Shown: positions 49,951-60,912, counted from the stretch's first letter. The stretch is DNA of 64,000 nt from Yersinia massiliensis CCUG 53443 (GCF_000312485.1 NZ_HE997645.1:319354-383353), one strand, 5' to 3'. Notes: generated by a model not told the origin, from the letters alone. A program made the numbers and translations.

Positions 49951-50871
49951 TCAAATCATGTTAAAGAGAGACATTTTTTGCATTGCTTGGAATACTAACA
50001 TCGATGAATTCAATGCAAACTCCGACATTTTTGACTGAGTAATCAGGCTAATCATCGCTTCAGAATCTGAACCCACTGTCTGCTGATAGCGGCTTTCAAC
50101 CGTAATACGGTGCGAATCAGAACTGGCCCCCAGTTGTTCTAGTTGTTGTAAGTTGGTACCAACACTCGCCTGAACCATACCGAGGTTATCAATACAGCGG
50201 TTAATCGATCTATTGACGCCATCAAGCGTTTCTTGCAGCGCTTGGCGATCCTCATCACTGTCAATCGGTTGCTGAAGTGCATCGATCGCTTTGTTTAAGG
50301 CAGCGAAAAGATCGTCATCAGTCCCACTCATGAAAACGTCACTGCCAGTGTGTCCAACCTGCATTACCGTGCTGTCGCCAACCGTTTGCATGATTGCCGT
50401 ATCACCACCAACGTAGGTTCCATCGGGCAGGAATGGCGGAGATCCTGTTTGGTACCCACCGAAAATATATCGGCCGTTACTATTTTTGCTGTTACCCAAG
50501 TCAACGAGACTATCGCGGATCCCTTCTAGCTCAGTCGCCAATGCCTGACGGTCAGCATCGGTGTAAGTATCATTACCCGCCGCGACAATCTTCTCTGACA
50601 AGTTTTTAGTGAGCAGATTTGAGATGGAGCTGAGCACATTGTCCTCATACCCCAGCGAATCTTGAGCATACAATCTGGCAGTATCATACTGATTCATATC
50701 AGACAGCGCGTTTTGGTAAACAATGGCCTGCGATGCCGCCGACGGACTATCCGAAGGCTTTAATAAAATCTGCCCCGCAGCCAGACGTGTATAAATATTA
50801 TTGTAGTTAACCGTCGCGTTGGACATGCTATCAATATTGTGTTGATACATATAACTCGTACTAAGGCGCAT
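49951..50871 (-). CDS. flgL: Hook-filament junction protein FlgL
   Basis: 306 residues. N-terminus MRLSTSYMYQHNIDSMSNATVNYNNIYTRLAAGQILLKPSDSP and C-terminal MSEFALNSSMLVFQAMQKM are flagellin-like helices of FlgL. Second gene after flgK with 52 bp between. Confidence 0.97.
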   Translation of the reverse strand: MRLSTSYMYQHNIDSMSNATVNYNNIYTRLAAGQILLKPSDSPSAASQAIVYQNALSDMNQYDTARLYAQDSLGYEDNVLSSISNLLTKNLSEKIVAAGNDTYTDADRQALATELEGIRDSLVDLGNSKNSNGRYIFGGYQTGSPPFLPDGTYVGGDTAIMQTVGDSTVMQVGHTGSDVFMSGTDDDLFAALNKAIDALQQPIDSDEDRQALQETLDGVNRSINRCIDNLGMVQASVGTNLQQLEQLGASSDSHRITVESRYQQTVGSDSEAMISLITQSKMSEFALNSSMLVFQAMQKMSLFNMI

Positions 50872-50923
50872 TTACTTATTCTCCCAATCTATTTTTACCC
50901 AGTTCATTTTAAAAAATGCATCA

Positions 50924-52567
50924 TTAGCGAATGCTCAAAATTGTGTCAAAAATGGTAATCGCCGCTTGTAAAACCTGCGCATTAGCCTGGTAGTATTGTG
51001 AGAACATCGTCATGTTGATGTACTCTTCGTTAATATCAACACCCGACACTGCTTGCTTCTGATAAGCCCATTGCTCGAATACTTTGCCTGACGTTGTTCC
51101 TTCTGCCTTCAACCCACTCACGGTAGAACCGACAGAGCTAACCATGTTGGCATAAGCTTCTGAGAAGGTGGCTTTGCCGATCATCTGCTTATCTTTTACC
51201 GCCAGTAGCGCTTGCAGATTCTCGTTATTGCTTTCATCGTCAACATCCGAAGAGCTAGACGCTGCGATTTGGCTACCATCGGTCAGTGCAACACTGATCC
51301 CTGCGGCTGCACCAGACAACGGGTTAAGCAAGAAGCTATCCCCTGCTTCAGGAACACCACTTGGCATCACAGAAATGCCTTCGAAAATCAGCTCACCATC
51401 ATCCCCAATTTCAGGGGTGATGGTGCGCCCATCACTGGTAGTAATTTGCCAATCTGACTCATCAGGCCCAATAAACACCAAGGTATAATCAGTCCCATTC
51501 ACTTCACTGATATTGGTGTAGCTCACACCTAATGCCACATCACTGCTGTTATTTCTGTTGGCCAGCGCCACGGGATCAGCAATATTAAAAATATTCCCGC
51601 CGGGATTGCCGTACAAATCGTAGCCTTGCGCGTTAACCGTGTTGAACTCATTCGCCATCTGTAACGCCAACTGGTTCAGGTCGTTACGCGCAGAAACCAA
51701 ATCTTCGTTACGGAATTTAAATAATCCCCCCAGATTGCCTTCCGTGAACTTATTTTCATCCAGCAACATGGCGTTGCCAGAAGCGTCAATATAAGCAACC
51801 TCAAGTCTGTTCGGATTAGCCGGAGAAGGTTTGGCTTCTAATGCATAAGCTTTATCCCCATTAACTAGCGTCAATCCATTTGCCAGCGTGACATCTACAC
51901 GGCCGGTAGTGGGGTTTTCATTGACTCTGATGCCAACTTGGCCACTGAGTTTATCCAGCAAAAGGTCACGCTGATCCAATAGGTCAGCCGGTACATTCCC
52001 CGTTTGCCAATATATTTTTTCGATCTGTGAATTGAGATTTGCTATCTGGTTCGCGCAGTCATTAATATCATCGACCGACTGCTTAATTTGCGTGTTGGTG
52101 CTTTTCTCCAGCCCATCAAGCGTTTTACTGTCACTCTGGAATTTGTAGCTAATCGTGTTGAATTGCGAGTATGTTTCCTGACGAGACGCGAGGTTTACCG
52201 GATCGCTGCTCATCTTCTGCATGGATTCAAAAATATTACCAAATGCGACGGAAATATTATTAGTGCTATCCCCGTACATATCATCTATTTGGCTAACTTG
52301 CTGGAAACGGCTACTGATCGCTTGAAACTCTGCCGCAGCACCGCGCACCTGATTATTAATGAAGCCATCATAAGCACGCTGCACACCATTCACCTGAACA
52401 CCGTAGCCAAAGAAGCCATAGTTCGTTGTCTTACCGCCTGCTTCACCCAAGATAATACTCTGACGGCTATACCCGAGTGTTAATGCATTATTAATATTGT
52501 TACCAACAACATTTAAAGCAGATTGTGCAGAACTCAGACCACCCTGAGCTAGGTACATAAGGTTCAT
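50924..52567 (-). CDS. flgK: Hook-filament junction protein FlgK
   Basis: 547 residues. N-terminal rod-type motif SALNVVGNNINNALTLGYSRQ and C-terminal VSGVDINEEYINMTMFSQYYQANAQVLQ. It is the first adaptor at the hook tip. A sigma-28 promoter candidate lies 42 bases upstream, separating flgKL from the flgB-J operon. Confidence 0.98.
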   Translation of the reverse strand: MNLMYLAQGGLSSAQSALNVVGNNINNALTLGYSRQSIILGEAGGKTTNYGFFGYGVQVNGVQRAYDGFINNQVRGAAAEFQAISSRFQQVSQIDDMYGDSTNNISVAFGNIFESMQKMSSDPVNLASRQETYSQFNTISYKFQSDSKTLDGLEKSTNTQIKQSVDDINDCANQIANLNSQIEKIYWQTGNVPADLLDQRDLLLDKLSGQVGIRVNENPTTGRVDVTLANGLTLVNGDKAYALEAKPSPANPNRLEVAYIDASGNAMLLDENKFTEGNLGGLFKFRNEDLVSARNDLNQLALQMANEFNTVNAQGYDLYGNPGGNIFNIADPVALANRNNSSDVALGVSYTNISEVNGTDYTLVFIGPDESDWQITTSDGRTITPEIGDDGELIFEGISVMPSGVPEAGDSFLLNPLSGAAAGISVALTDGSQIAASSSSDVDDESNNENLQALLAVKDKQMIGKATFSEAYANMVSSVGSTVSGLKAEGTTSGKVFEQWAYQKQAVSGVDINEEYINMTMFSQYYQANAQVLQAAITIFDTILSIR

Positions 52568-52608
52568 AATTCACCTGTTATAACGACGTCATAATATCCA
52601 TAATTAAT

Positions 52609-52635
52609 ATATCGGTTTAAAAAAAACCAACTAAA
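52609..52635 (-). promoter_or_regulatory. Sigma-28 (FliA) promoter for flgKL
   Basis: Minus strand: -35 TTTAGTTG (52628-52635), 11-bp spacer, -10 ACCGATAT (52609-52616). It lies about 42 bases before the flgK start in the gap after flgJ. Confidence 0.75.
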
Positions 52636-52644
52636 GACCTAACA

Positions 52645-53580
52645 TTAAAATAATGAAGAAATATCGGTTTTATAGGCATTAACTGCCTGACCCACATTTT
52701 GTTTCACTTGCTGAATAATATTAATTAATTTGTTTGCATAACGAGGGTCTGTTGCATATCCACCCGATTGCAACACTTTTGCCGCTATTTCCGGCGATGA
52801 CGATTGCGATATATTCTTATAACGTGGGTTATTACTCAGTAGAGAAGTGTAATCAGCTAATGCTTCAGAATAACTTGGGTAAACTTTAAATACGGCTTTC
52901 ACTTTTTGCCGGACACCATCAATATACTCTGTCGTCGTAATTTCAGTCGTTTCCCCTTTCCAAGCTGACGTCGCTTTAATACCAAACAAGTTATGACTCG
53001 GTTTTCCTTCTTTGGTGAGTATCTCGCGATCCCCCCAACCCGACTCCAATGCGGCTTGGGCGATAATCAGTTGATGCGGGATTCCACTTTGCCCGCCCGC
53101 CTTAATGGCAGGCGCTAACATGCGTGAAATGAAACTATGCGAGCTACTCGCGCCGCTGTAGCGTGCCGGTGATGGGCCATCAGATTGCGGCGTGACCGGC
53201 ACCGGTATCCCTTTGAAATTCGCCAAGCTCGATGCCAACTCGACAGGGATGCCCCCCGTGCTTCGCCCTGTCTCCACTTTTTCACCGGTAAGCTGCGACA
53301 TAATTAATTCCGCGAATCCCAGCTTCCCACTGCTGGCAATGTCCTGAGCGATCTGTTGGTCATACATCGAGGTAAACATATCCGACTGCGGGCTATCCAA
53401 AAGGCCCCCTTTAAAGGAGGCCTCGCGCATGCTTTTTAGCATCATTTGGACAAATAGCCCTTCCATTTGCTTGGCGGCAACCTCAGCACCTTGTGACGCA
53501 TCATTTTTAACCGCTAACTTGAGACTATCGAGCGAACGTAAATCGAAAGCAGCCCCTTGATTGAGGTTAAAACCGCTCAT
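52645..53580 (-). CDS. flgJ: Rod cap / peptidoglycan hydrolase FlgJ
   Basis: 311 residues. The N-terminal rod-scaffold domain (about 20-100) includes QMEGLFVQMMLKSMREA. The C-terminal glucosaminidase-type domain (about 150-300) has AALESGWGDREIL with candidate catalytic Glu179. It opens the cell wall for the rod. It overlaps flgI by one base. Confidence 0.97.
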   Translation of the reverse strand: MSGFNLNQGAAFDLRSLDSLKLAVKNDASQGAEVAAKQMEGLFVQMMLKSMREASFKGGLLDSPQSDMFTSMYDQQIAQDIASSGKLGFAELIMSQLTGEKVETGRSTGGIPVELASSLANFKGIPVPVTPQSDGPSPARYSGASSSHSFISRMLAPAIKAGGQSGIPHQLIIAQAALESGWGDREILTKEGKPSHNLFGIKATSAWKGETTEITTTEYIDGVRQKVKAVFKVYPSYSEALADYTSLLSNNPRYKNISQSSSPEIAAKVLQSGGYATDPRYANKLINIIQQVKQNVGQAVNAYKTDISSLF

Positions 53581-54698
53581 CAGTTAGCCTCCAAACGCGC
53601 ACGTAAACAACCGGCACTTTTCATCGACTGTAGGATAGACATCAGATCGTTAGGGGTTGCGCCCAAGTTATTGAGAGCCCGAATCACGTTATTAAGATCA
53701 GCGCTCGTGTTGACCTTCTGCAACGAACCGCCTTGCTCACGCAGTGAAACCTGCGTATTCGGTGTCACAACCGTTTGCCCGCCGGCCAAGGGGGTATCTG
53801 GCTGGCTCACGATATCATTTCTGGTTACCTCGACGGTGAGATCCCCCTGTGCAACGGCACAGGAATCCAGTGTGACATGACGATTCATCACCACCGAACC
53901 GGTACGGGAATTAACAATCACCCGCGCATCTCCGGCATCCACTTTCACGGGTAGATTTTGAATATCTGCCAGAAAACGGACCCGCGCCGCACTTTCTACC
54001 GGGGCATTCAGGCGGATGCTGCGCGCGTCTTGCGCGACCGCAACTGAACCATGCCGGCGATTAATCGCATCACTGATGGCCTGTGCAACAGTGAAATCCT
54101 CTTGCATCAGTTGCAACGTCAGCGTGGTCTGGTTGGCGAAGTTCATCGGTACTTCACGCTCAACGGTGGCACCTGCGCTAATCCGCGCCCCATTGAGCTG
54201 GTTAACTTGTACCCGCGAGCCGCCACCTTGAGCCGAGGCACCCGACATCAAGAGGTTCCCTTGTGCAAGGGCATAAATCTGGCTATCGACCCCTTTTAAT
54301 GGCGTCATCAGCAGTGTGCCTCCCCTCAAGCTTTTCGCATTACCCATTGAGGAGACCACAACATCAATTTTTTCACCTGAGCGCGCAAAAGGCGGCAATT
54401 CGGCGGTCACCATGACGGCAGCCACATTCTTGAGCTGCATATTTGTCCCTGGGGGGACGGTGATCCCGAGTTGCGAGAGCATATTGTTAAGGCTTTGGGT
54501 GGTAAAAGGCGTTTGCATCGTCTGGTCACCGGTACCATCCAGCCCCACGACCAAACCATACCCCATCAAGGAGTTACCGCGTACGCCTTCAATTGTCGTC
54601 AGGTCACGTATCCGCTCTGCATAAGCAGGAGGGAAAATAGCCAGTACGCCTATGACGCACCATAACCATGGCCGGAACGAAAAAAAGTCAATTTTCAT
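53580..54698 (-). CDS. flgI: Flagellar P-ring protein FlgI
   Basis: 372 residues with a signal peptide (ending AYAE). Family sequence [33 protein letters not shown] and [25 protein letters not shown]. Its ring forms a bushing in the peptidoglycan. 10 bp after flgH. Confidence 0.98.
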   Translation of the reverse strand: MKIDFFSFRPWLWCVIGVLAIFPPAYAERIRDLTTIEGVRGNSLMGYGLVVGLDGTGDQTMQTPFTTQSLNNMLSQLGITVPPGTNMQLKNVAAVMVTAELPPFARSGEKIDVVVSSMGNAKSLRGGTLLMTPLKGVDSQIYALAQGNLLMSGASAQGGGSRVQVNQLNGARISAGATVEREVPMNFANQTTLTLQLMQEDFTVAQAISDAINRRHGSVAVAQDARSIRLNAPVESAARVRFLADIQNLPVKVDAGDARVIVNSRTGSVVMNRHVTLDSCAVAQGDLTVEVTRNDIVSQPDTPLAGGQTVVTPNTQVSLREQGGSLQKVNTSADLNNVIRALNNLGATPNDLMSILQSMKSAGCLRARLEAN

Positions 54699-54708
54699 AG
54701 TTAGCTAA

Positions 54709-55482
54709 TCAGAATGGAGAAATGTTAAGGAATAGACGCTGCAACCATCCCATTTGCTGCGCTTCGTTGATGTATCCGTTGCCGACATATTCAATCCGTG
54801 CATCAGAGACTTGCGTTGAAACGACGGTGTTATTGCCACTGATCGTGCGCGGGTTCACCACACCGGAGAAGCGGATAAACTCTGTCCCCTGATTGATGGC
54901 GATCTGTTTTTCCCCCACCACACTGAGGTTGCCGTTTTCCAGCACTCGCTGCACGGTGACGGTAATGGTGCCGCTGAAGGCATTTTTAGCTGCCGCGCCG
55001 CCTTTACCGGCGAAATCACTGTCGCCGCTGATAGCCGCATTAGCGCGATCACCACCAAACAGGCCTTGCAGCATGCGAGGCGTTTTGTCAAAAGAAAGTC
55101 CCGTAGAACCGTCACGAGAAGCACTCGCAGACGAGCTTTTGCTGGCGCTAACATTCTCTTGCAGCAAGATAGTCAGGGTATCCCCGACATTGCGCGGGCG
55201 ACGATCTTCGAACATCGGCTGATAGCCGTAATTCATCGCCAGTCCCGTCTGGAAAACAGAGCCGTTAGCCGCGGCAGCGGATGCGGGTTGCGGTGACGCG
55301 GTCGTCGTTCCCTCGACCAAAGGTTTATGTATAAACTGCGCGCAGGCAGTCAGCATTAGCGATAATGTTAGCAGGGTGAGGCTGCGCAAAAGTGAGCCGA
55401 ATCGCCCCTTTTTCCCATGAATATCAGACCTAATGGCGCAAAACGAATTCGTCATTTTGTTCACTACTGGTAGGGCAGTCAT
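54709..55482 (-). CDS. flgH: Flagellar L-ring lipoprotein FlgH
   Basis: 257 residues as drawn. The lipobox LTAC places the lipid-modified cysteine at 47, so this start gives an abnormally long leader. An ATG at 55455 (38 residues to the Cys) is an alternative, and neither has a good ribosome site. The mature part is typical ([35 protein letters not shown]). It forms the outer-membrane ring. Confidence 0.94.
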   Translation of the reverse strand: MTALPVVNKMTNSFCAIRSDIHGKKGRFGSLLRSLTLLTLSLMLTACAQFIHKPLVEGTTTASPQPASAAAANGSVFQTGLAMNYGYQPMFEDRRPRNVGDTLTILLQENVSASKSSSASASRDGSTGLSFDKTPRMLQGLFGGDRANAAISGDSDFAGKGGAAAKNAFSGTITVTVQRVLENGNLSVVGEKQIAINQGTEFIRFSGVVNPRTISGNNTVVSTQVSDARIEYVGNGYINEAQQMGWLQRLFLNISPF

Positions 55483-55509
55483 GGGCCAATTAATGACCCA
55501 TGACTGACA

Positions 55510-56292
55510 TCAAAGTTGCGTCAGCCGCTGCAGCATCTGGTCAGATGTTGAAACCGCTTTGCTGTTAATTTCATAGGCACGCTGTGTCTGGATCATATTG
55601 ACCAGCTCTTCGGCAACGTTAACGTTGGAGGTTTCCACATACCCTTGTCTCAAGGTTCCCGCGCCATTTAAGCCTGCGGTTGATTCATTGGGCGCGCCTG
55701 AAGACTGAGTTTCGCGATACAGGTTTTCACCGATACTTTCCAAACCCGAATCGTTAATGAAAGTGCTCAGTGTCAGTTGCCCTACCTGCTGTGGTGCTGT
55801 TTGCCCAGCGATAGTGACACTGACTATCCCATCGTTACCCACCGTCAATACTTGTGCATCTTGCGGTATGGTGATCGCAGGCTGGACGGGATAACCACTG
55901 GCGGTCACTAACTGCCCATTCTGATCGAATTGGAAAGAACCATCGCGAGTATAGGCCGTGGTGCCATCCGGTAATTGCACCTGAAAGAACCCGCCGCCTT
56001 GGATGGCGATATCTTTCGAGTTATTGGTTTGCGTCAAACTTCCTTGGCTATGTAAACGCTCAGTCGCCACCGGCCGAACGCCAGTCCCGAGTTGCAGGCC
56101 CGACGGGATCGTCGTCTGCTCTGAAGACTGTGCACCTGGCTGGCGCAGGGTTTGATAAAGCAAATCTTCAAACACCGCACGCTGACGCTTAAATCCATTG
56201 GTGCTCACGTTTGCCAAGTTGTTGGAAATGACATCCATATTGGTCTGCTGGGCTTCCAAACCGGTTTTCGCAATCCATAAAGAACGAATCAT
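55510..56292 (-). CDS. flgG: Distal rod protein FlgG
   Basis: 260 residues. N-terminal rod motif [47 protein letters not shown] and C-terminal [24 protein letters not shown]. The extra distal-rod segment after FKRQ is present. 22 bp after flgF. Confidence 0.98.
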   Translation of the reverse strand: MIRSLWIAKTGLEAQQTNMDVISNNLANVSTNGFKRQRAVFEDLLYQTLRQPGAQSSEQTTIPSGLQLGTGVRPVATERLHSQGSLTQTNNSKDIAIQGGGFFQVQLPDGTTAYTRDGSFQFDQNGQLVTASGYPVQPAITIPQDAQVLTVGNDGIVSVTIAGQTAPQQVGQLTLSTFINDSGLESIGENLYRETQSSGAPNESTAGLNGAGTLRQGYVETSNVNVAEELVNMIQTQRAYEINSKAVSTSDQMLQRLTQL

Positions 56293-56314
56293 GGTTCTCT
56301 TCTCCTGACTGTGC

Positions 56315-57058
56315 TTAACCAGTACTCAAAAGCTGGTTAGCGCTTCTTTCGTTGTTATCGACGCTGCTGATAACCTTCATATGCATATCAAAGTTTCGGG
56401 CGGTGGAGATCATATCGACCATCGATTTCACTGGGCTCACATTGCTGCTCTCTAGCGCACCCGCCATCAGTTGTTGATCGGGATCAGCCGGTAAGGTCGC
56501 CACTTCACCCGCCGGTGTGTGGAACAAACCATCATCGCCGTGCACTAATGCTTTTGCTTCGGCAGTGACTAACTTAATGCGCCCAACCAGTGCCAACGAT
56601 GAGGGTTCATCTCCCGCACCAAGAGCAGTAATAGTCCCGTCAGAAGCGATAGTAAGTGCTGACTGGGGAGGAACAGTCAGTGCTCCTCCATCGCCCATCA
56701 GCGGCAATCCGCGCACCCGCAATTGGCCTTCACTATCCACCTCGATGTTACCGTTACGCGTATAGCCTTCCCCTCCGTTGGGGAGTTCAACTGCCAGCCA
56801 GCCATCCTGTGGGAGTGCGACATCAAGCGCGCGACCGGTGGTGTTAATGGCCCCCATGGTGGAATCCACCCCTGGAGTCGATTCCACGACTAAGGTTCGC
56901 GTTTCGACGGTAGGCCCATTAACCGGTACAGCGCGATAAGCCGAAATCTGAGCCCGAAATCCGTTGGTTGTAGCGTTTGCCAAGTTGTTACTGGTCACAG
57001 CTTGGCGATTCAGGGCGGCATTTGCGCCACCCAAAGCGGTGTATATGGCGTGATCCAT
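56315..57058 (-). CDS. flgF: Proximal rod protein FlgF
   Basis: 247 residues. Begins [37 protein letters not shown] and ends with an [25 protein letters not shown] helix. It belongs to the rod with FlgB, FlgC and FlgG. 12 bp after flgE. Confidence 0.98.
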   Translation of the reverse strand: MDHAIYTALGGANAALNRQAVTSNNLANATTNGFRAQISAYRAVPVNGPTVETRTLVVESTPGVDSTMGAINTTGRALDVALPQDGWLAVELPNGGEGYTRNGNIEVDSEGQLRVRGLPLMGDGGALTVPPQSALTIASDGTITALGAGDEPSSLALVGRIKLVTAEAKALVHGDDGLFHTPAGEVATLPADPDQQLMAGALESSNVSPVKSMVDMISTARNFDMHMKVISSVDNNERSANQLLSTG

Positions 57059-57070
57059 AGGGTTATTTCA

Positions 57071-58282
57071 TCAACTTATATTCACCAGCGTCTGCAAGAG
57101 CTCAGACTGGGTTCGGATGGTTTGGGAGTTGGATTGATAGTTACGCTGGAAGACGATCATGTTGACCATCTCTTGGCTCAAATCCACATTCGAAGCCTCG
57201 AGCCGATTGCCATAAAGCTTGCCCAAGTTTCCTGAACCGGAAATACCGATCGTTGGCTGACCAGAGGCAGGCGTTTCGCTCCAGCAGTTATTACCTTCAG
57301 ATGACAGTCCACCCGGGTTAGTAAAGTTGCTGAGAAGAATCTGCCCAACCGTCTGGCGTTGACCATTGCTGTAAGAAGCAATAACCTCGCCGTTATCACC
57401 GATGGTGTAACCATTCATTTGCCCAGGGGCATAGCCTGTGGTGGACGGACTATTCATGACCGTATCAGAGGCTTGCTGTGTCATCCCAGCCAGATCCAAG
57501 TCAAAATTGAGACCGTTTGCGCCGTTGTAGCCCTCTCCCTGTACGTTCAATTTTGCCGGAGCGGTCGTCAATTGGCCGGAGGTATCAAAGGAAAGTGACG
57601 TTTCTTGCCAAGCGGGGGTACCAGGAGATGTCGTGTCCGTCGAATAGGCTTTCCACTCGTTATCGCCGGTCTTAACGTAATAGACATTAATGGTGTGCTT
57701 GTTGCCAAGGCTGTCGTAAGCATCAACTTGGCTGACCTGAGTGTAGCTATTGCCGTCTTTAGGATCGAAGGGATACTCCGTCTGATCGATAGCTTTCGAG
57801 CCAGAATCGAGGTTACCGTTCATGGTTCCCGCGTCCGAAGCGCGTGCTGGCATCTGCCCTGATGGAATTTGAATCGGTCCAACAGCGGCGCCTTGCTCGA
57901 TAGTCGGTGGCGTGCCTGTTGCTTGGTAACCCGTCAGGAACATCCCCTGATTATTGATGATATAGCCGTTTTCATCCTTCTTGAATTGACCGTTGCGGCT
58001 ATAGAAAACGTTTCCTGCATCATTCACTAGGCGGAAAAAGCCGTCACCTTGAATGCCCATATCCAGTTCACTGTTGCCCATCCCCAGAACACCATCGCTG
58101 AAATTCTGATTAACACCAGCAACCTGTACGCCCATCCCCACTTGGGAACCGGCAAAGACATCGGCAAAAGCAATGGAACCTGATTTAAAGCCAACCGTCT
58201 GTGAGTTGGCAATGTTATTGCCCACCACATCCAGCGCCTGAGAAGCGGCATTTAAGCCACTAAGACCTTGCGAAAAACTCAT
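57071..58282 (-). CDS. flgE: Hook protein FlgE
   Basis: 403 residues. N-terminus SFSQGLSGLNAASQALDVVGNNIANSQTVGFKSG and C-terminus VDLSQEMVNMIVFQRNYQSNSQTIRTQSELLQTLVN. It polymerises to the hook under FlgD and FliK control. 46 bp after flgD. Confidence 0.98.
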   Translation of the reverse strand: MSFSQGLSGLNAASQALDVVGNNIANSQTVGFKSGSIAFADVFAGSQVGMGVQVAGVNQNFSDGVLGMGNSELDMGIQGDGFFRLVNDAGNVFYSRNGQFKKDENGYIINNQGMFLTGYQATGTPPTIEQGAAVGPIQIPSGQMPARASDAGTMNGNLDSGSKAIDQTEYPFDPKDGNSYTQVSQVDAYDSLGNKHTINVYYVKTGDNEWKAYSTDTTSPGTPAWQETSLSFDTSGQLTTAPAKLNVQGEGYNGANGLNFDLDLAGMTQQASDTVMNSPSTTGYAPGQMNGYTIGDNGEVIASYSNGQRQTVGQILLSNFTNPGGLSSEGNNCWSETPASGQPTIGISGSGNLGKLYGNRLEASNVDLSQEMVNMIVFQRNYQSNSQTIRTQSELLQTLVNIS

Positions 58283-58328
58283 AACTTATCTTCCTGAGGG
58301 GGTTAATATATGTCGTTACTTTCATCTG

Positions 58329-59003
58329 TTACTGGACGAGGTAAATTTCACCTAACATGGCTGTGCCTTCGATTCCCAACTGCAACACGGCACCAGATGG
58401 CGTAAAGGAGACGCTTTCAACTTGCGCCCGTTTCAACGCCACTATGGTTGGTGCATCGCCACCTTCGGTCATGGCGGAATAGGTCACGGTAAAGGTGGTG
58501 TCGGCTTGTTCACGAGGGTCTGCTGGTTGGAAATCAGTGAGGTCATCCAGTGTGTAAGTGTTCACTCCGGCTTTAACATCTTTCAGCGTGCCAACGTAGG
58601 CATTGCCTTGATCATCGGTTAACGTCACCGTGACTTTCTCGCAATCACTCCCCAGCGAGAATGCGAGCTCTTGATTCCCGCCTTCACTGGTTGACACCGA
58701 AGGTTTGCCTTCAACTAATACTGAGCGGCCCACCCAGTCGGCGGCGTTCATCTGCTGCATACTGCCGACCATTGCCCCTACCGCGTAGACGGTATTATTT
58801 AATTTCTCGATACCGGCAGCCGTCTGGAATTGCGCCAACTGAGAGGTCAACTGGTTATTGTCCATCGGATTGGTCGGGTCCTGATTTTGCATCTGGGCCA
58901 CGAGTAGGGTCATAAAGCTGTTTAACAGTTCATCCGACGTGTTGCCCAAACTACCTGAGTTGGCAGCAGTGGCACTGTTGGTCGTGACGGGAGAGACGGC
59001 CAT
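58329..59003 (-). CDS. flgD: Hook cap protein FlgD
   Basis: 224 residues. Contains SFMTLLVAQMQNQDPTNPMDNNQLTSQLAQFQTAAGIEKLN, the FlgD signature, followed by Ig- and tudor-like domains. It is the scaffold for hook assembly. 11 bp after flgC. Confidence 0.98.
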   Translation of the reverse strand: MAVSPVTTNSATAANSGSLGNTSDELLNSFMTLLVAQMQNQDPTNPMDNNQLTSQLAQFQTAAGIEKLNNTVYAVGAMVGSMQQMNAADWVGRSVLVEGKPSVSTSEGGNQELAFSLGSDCEKVTVTLTDDQGNAYVGTLKDVKAGVNTYTLDDLTDFQPADPREQADTTFTVTYSAMTEGGDAPTIVALKRAQVESVSFTPSGAVLQLGIEGTAMLGEIYLVQ

Positions 59004-59014
59004 TTAAATTTTCC

Positions 59015-59419
59015 TTATTGTCCTAATGTCAGTGTTTTCAACATCAGTGTTTTTGCGGTATTCATCACTTCAACGTTTGCCTGATAGCTGCTTGAAGCCG
59101 ATAAGGTATTCACCATTTCGCCGACAACATCGACGTTCGGCATCCGTACGTAACCATTTTCGTCAGCAAAAGGATTGCCGGGTTCGTATACCAAACGGTC
59201 GGGCGCATCGGTCTCAATCACATCGCTGACTTTTACGCCGCCAATATCCTGACCCGCTGCGGCATCCACTTGAAATATCACCTGCCGTGCTTTGTAGGGC
59301 TGCCCATCCGGGCCTGCTACGCTATCGGCATTGGCCATATTACTGGCGCTGACATTGAGCCGTTTCGACTGTGCAGACATCGCAGAGCCGGAAATATCAA
59401 AAATACTAAACAAGGACAT
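59015..59419 (-). CDS. flgC: Proximal rod protein FlgC
   Basis: 134 residues. [45 protein letters not shown] and the C-terminal [28 protein letters not shown] are typical. 8 bp after flgB. Confidence 0.98.
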   Translation of the reverse strand: MSLFSIFDISGSAMSAQSKRLNVSASNMANADSVAGPDGQPYKARQVIFQVDAAAGQDIGGVKVSDVIETDAPDRLVYEPGNPFADENGYVRMPNVDVVGEMVNTLSASSSYQANVEVMNTAKTLMLKTLTLGQ

Positions 59420-59427
59420 AGGGGTAA

Positions 59428-59853
59428 TTAACCTTGGTTGATAACACTCATCATATTTTTAAGTTGTGAGCTAAGAATGGTCAGGCTTGTCTGATATTTA
59501 ATGGTGTTATCAGCAAAATTGACGCGCTCGCGATCCATATCGACTGTATTACCGTCTGCACTCGGCTGATCTGGAATACGATAAAGCAATTGGTCATTAT
59601 TAATGCTTGGTGCAATAGCCGGAATATGTTTGCCTGATGTCAGGGTTAATGAGACATCGCCCGTCGTTTTAATATTATTTTCGACAGCATTTTTTAACTG
59701 TTGAGAAAAATCAATATCTCTTGCAAGATATCCAGGTGTATCTACGTTAGCGATATTGGAAGCAAGAATATCTTGTCGTTGTGACAATAATTGCAATGCC
59801 CCTTGCTGGAAACGAAGTTCATTATCGAGTTTATCAAGCATAATAACGTCCAA
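59428..59853 (-). CDS. flgB: Proximal rod protein FlgB
   Basis: 141 residues as drawn; a Met five codons in ([16 protein letters not shown]) is the usual start and equally possible. [17 protein letters not shown] is the rod motif. First gene of the flgBCDEFGHIJ operon, divergent from flgA. Confidence 0.97.
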   Translation of the reverse strand: MDVIMLDKLDNELRFQQGALQLLSQRQDILASNIANVDTPGYLARDIDFSQQLKNAVENNIKTTGDVSLTLTSGKHIPAIAPSINNDQLLYRIPDQPSADGNTVDMDRERVNFADNTIKYQTSLTILSSQLKNMMSVINQG

Positions 59854-60140
59854 ACGCTGGCTGTATCATTTAATTCATGCTTAATAGTTTATGAGAGAAA
59901 GGAGAAAATCTAAACTCTGAAAACTAGACATAAATAACAGCTTTTATCGGACTTAATTTTCAGCCATCATCCTATTTCATCACAGAGATACAATTTGAAA
60001 TAACCATCATGATAAGTAAGGGCAGTTTCGCCGCCATTAGCCAAAACGATAAATGACTCACCTGCTGTATAATATAAAGAGAAAAATTTAATCATGAAGC
60101 ATTCTCATTCATATTTTTTAATGAAAAGGCAAAAGTCATC
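59854..60140. promoter_or_regulatory. Divergent flgB / flgA promoter region
   Basis: 287 bp without a gene. On the minus strand AATGGCGGCGAAACTG (about 60023-60038) resembles the FlhDC half box AATGGC with A-rich centre, as expected between these class II operons. Confidence 0.4.
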
Positions 60141-60839
60141 GTGTATTTTAGGTTTATAAGAAATTTATATTTACTCACTATAGGCTTCTATCTTCCGATA
60201 TCGTCAGCCTCTGATGCAACACTGTCACTCGAGGATAGAATACGCACGATGGTCACTGATAAATATAAGGTAGATGAGGAATATGCCCCTAAATTAGCGT
60301 CTTTTATGTTGGCATCAGATAAACAATTAGAGGCTATCTGCAGTCATCCAGAATTATCTTTTAGTGGGCAAACGCAGCGGTTTTCCAGCAACCTGACGGT
60401 ATTGGCAAAATGTGGTGCAAAACGCCACTTTGTTCGTGTGAATGTTAAAACTACCGGCCGTTATTGGGTCGCAAAGCACACAATTCAGCCTGGGCAGCCA
60501 ATCAAAATGAGCGATATGGAGGAGCGTGAAGGGTCACTAGACAATTTGGCCTCTGACCTCATTTTTGCCCCGCAGCAAATAACCGATAAAATTCCGACCC
60601 GTATGATTAAGGCAGGCCAGCCCTTTACAACGAGCCAGTTACGAAAACAGTGGTCAATACGGGCGGGGGAAGAAATCAGTGTTATCTCGATAGGGAGTGG
60701 GTTTCAGATAGTCACCGTCGGTAAGGCTTTGGATAATGCAGCACTGAATGACACCCTACGCTTTCGTACAGGTTACGGCCAACTGTTGTCTGGAAAGGTC
60801 ACTGGGCCAAAACAAGTCACAATAAAAATGAAAAACTAA
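60141..60839 (+). CDS. flgA: P-ring assembly chaperone FlgA
   Basis: 232 residues from a GTG start; no in-frame ATG is near. Signal peptide about 1-23 (ISSASDA). C-terminal SAF-like domain with GRYWVAKHTIQPGQPIKMSDMEEREG and LRKQWSIRAGEEISVISIGSGFQI. It helps FlgI assemble in the periplasm. Divergent from flgB and upstream of flgMN. Confidence 0.95.
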   Translation: MYFRFIRNLYLLTIGFYLPISSASDATLSLEDRIRTMVTDKYKVDEEYAPKLASFMLASDKQLEAICSHPELSFSGQTQRFSSNLTVLAKCGAKRHFVRVNVKTTGRYWVAKHTIQPGQPIKMSDMEEREGSLDNLASDLIFAPQQITDKIPTRMIKAGQPFTTSQLRKQWSIRAGEEISVISIGSGFQIVTVGKALDNAALNDTLRFRTGYGQLLSGKVTGPKQVTIKMKN

Positions 60840-60840
60840 C

Positions 60841-60867
60841 TTCAGTTATTTTTTACGACGCCGATGT
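60841..60867 (+). promoter_or_regulatory. Sigma-28 (FliA) promoter for flgMN
   Basis: -35 TTCAGTTA (60841-60848), 11-bp spacer, -10 GCCGATGT (60860-60867), starting 1 base after the flgA stop and 45 bases before flgM. It would let FliA drive its own inhibitor, as in Salmonella. Confidence 0.8.
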
Positions 60868-60912
60868 ATTTAATAACGAGTCAGGACTACCCATCTAAGG
60901 TGGAGAATGAAA

